Assembly (NCBI GenBank): GCA_030613705.1
Contig: JAUWLJ010000140.1
Span: 1 to 6,067 of the forward strand
Origin: Chloroflexota bacterium
Lineage (GTDB): Bacteria; Chloroflexota; Anaerolineae; Anaerolineales; UBA4823
Length of the DNA stretch: 6,067 nucleotides
Direction: 5' to 3'
The stretch's first letter is position 1, and each line of letters starts with the position of its first letter. A program made the position numbers and the translations under genes. Below, piece after piece: positions 5,584 to 6,067 of this stretch. The notes beneath the pieces were generated by a model. It did not search any database and had not been told where the DNA came from. It saw nothing but the letters and a program-made list of their open reading frames with translations.

Positions 5584-6067
5584 ATGCTGCGTTCTGTTAT
5601 CCTGGTTACTTTAATGATGGCGCTGTTAACAGCCTGCCAGATATCTTCCCTGACCTCCAGCTTCTTCGATACACCCTCAGGAGCAGTATTATTTCAGGAT
5701 GATTTCTCCGATCCATCGAGCGGTTGGGAGAATCTCACATACGATCAATTTGGCACCCTGGATTACTTCGATGGTTATTACCGCATCCAGGTTATGGGTG
5801 AACAACAAATGCTTTGGGCGGGTCCTGGTATGATCTTTACTGATGTGCGCCTGGAAGCAGATATGATTAAAGTGATCGGTTCCACGGACGATATCTTCGG
5901 ATTGGTTTGCAGAGCAGCGGATCACGACAATTTTTACTTTTTCATTATCAGCAGCGATGGTTATTATGGTATTGGAAAAATGATCGATGGCTTACAATCG
6001 ATGATCGATACAAAAGGAATGCTTCCCAGTGAGGTCATATCCCAAGGCATGACGGGAAATCATCTCC
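5584..6067 (+). CDS. Predicted lipoprotein with a lectin/glucanase-like (DUF1080-type) domain, 3' end cut
   Basis: An open frame of 161 codons from ATG 5584 to the right edge with no stop. It has a type II signal peptide: Arg3, a hydrophobic stretch (VILVTLMMALL), and the lipobox LTAC with the lipidated Cys at residue 18. After a Ser-rich linker, residues 36-130 read LFQDDFSDPSSGWEN, a Tyr-rich YFDGYYRIQV, LWAGPG, VRLEADMIKV, FGLVCRAADHDNFYFFIISSDGYYGIGK. This alternation of beta strands and aromatic residues is typical of concanavalin A-like beta-sandwich domains in surface lipoproteins, common in Anaerolineae, though the exact family is uncertain. Function is unknown; sugar or surface binding is a guess. 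The start is preceded by a purine-rich GAAGAAGAAGAG. It follows the TPR gene, and the two may be co-transcribed. Confidence 0.8.
   Translation, partial: MLRSVILVTLMMALLTACQISSLTSSFFDTPSGAVLFQDDFSDPSSGWENLTYDQFGTLDYFDGYYRIQVMGEQQMLWAGPGMIFTDVRLEADMIKVIGSTDDIFGLVCRAADHDNFYFFIISSDGYYGIGKMIDGLQSMIDTKGMLPSEVISQGMTGNHL

Noticed and set aside
5689..5925. 78-codon minus-strand open frame opposite the lipoprotein
   Set aside because: The plus strand carries a clear lipoprotein with a lipobox across the same bases, and the minus frame shows no motif.

Overview
The window looks like a chromosomal piece from an anaerobic or facultative bacterium of moderate GC, most likely a Chloroflexota (Anaerolineae-like) genome or metagenome bin. 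That placement is an inference from the style of the acyl-CoA dehydrogenase and ETF proteins and from the TPR and lipoprotein gene pair; no marker gene proves it. TGA ends etfB, etfA and the TPR gene, so the genetic code is the normal bacterial one.

Layout. Positions 1-236 (minus) hold the N-terminal half of a MarR-family regulator that runs off the left edge. It has a near-consensus promoter and an AT-rich palindrome at its predicted transcription start. Divergent to it, 412-834 (plus) encodes a YjbQ/UPF0047 protein and ends in a strong hairpin terminator. This terminator lies between convergent transcripts and probably serves both. Positions 914-3984 (minus) form a three-gene operon, acyl-CoA dehydrogenase - etfB - etfA, driven by a promoter at 4014-4042. 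The dehydrogenase would oxidise an acyl-CoA and pass electrons to the EtfBA flavoprotein. Positions 4088-5512 (plus) encode a membrane-anchored TPR protein transcribed divergently from the operon, apparently from a leaderless mRNA. Position 5584 starts a lipoprotein that runs off the right edge. No stretch longer than about 175 bases lacks a gene.

The most notable point is a single in-frame TGA at codon 73 of an otherwise complete 404-codon acyl-CoA dehydrogenase. It falls where I recall relatives having Cys (A-C-E-E-L-E), and a 34-nt imperfect hairpin follows it at roughly the distance of a bacterial SECIS element. The apical loop does not fit the usual SECIS rule, so a fresh nonsense mutation or a sequence error remains the simpler explanation. 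I found no mobile element, CRISPR array, rRNA or tRNA, and no clearly new multi-gene system.
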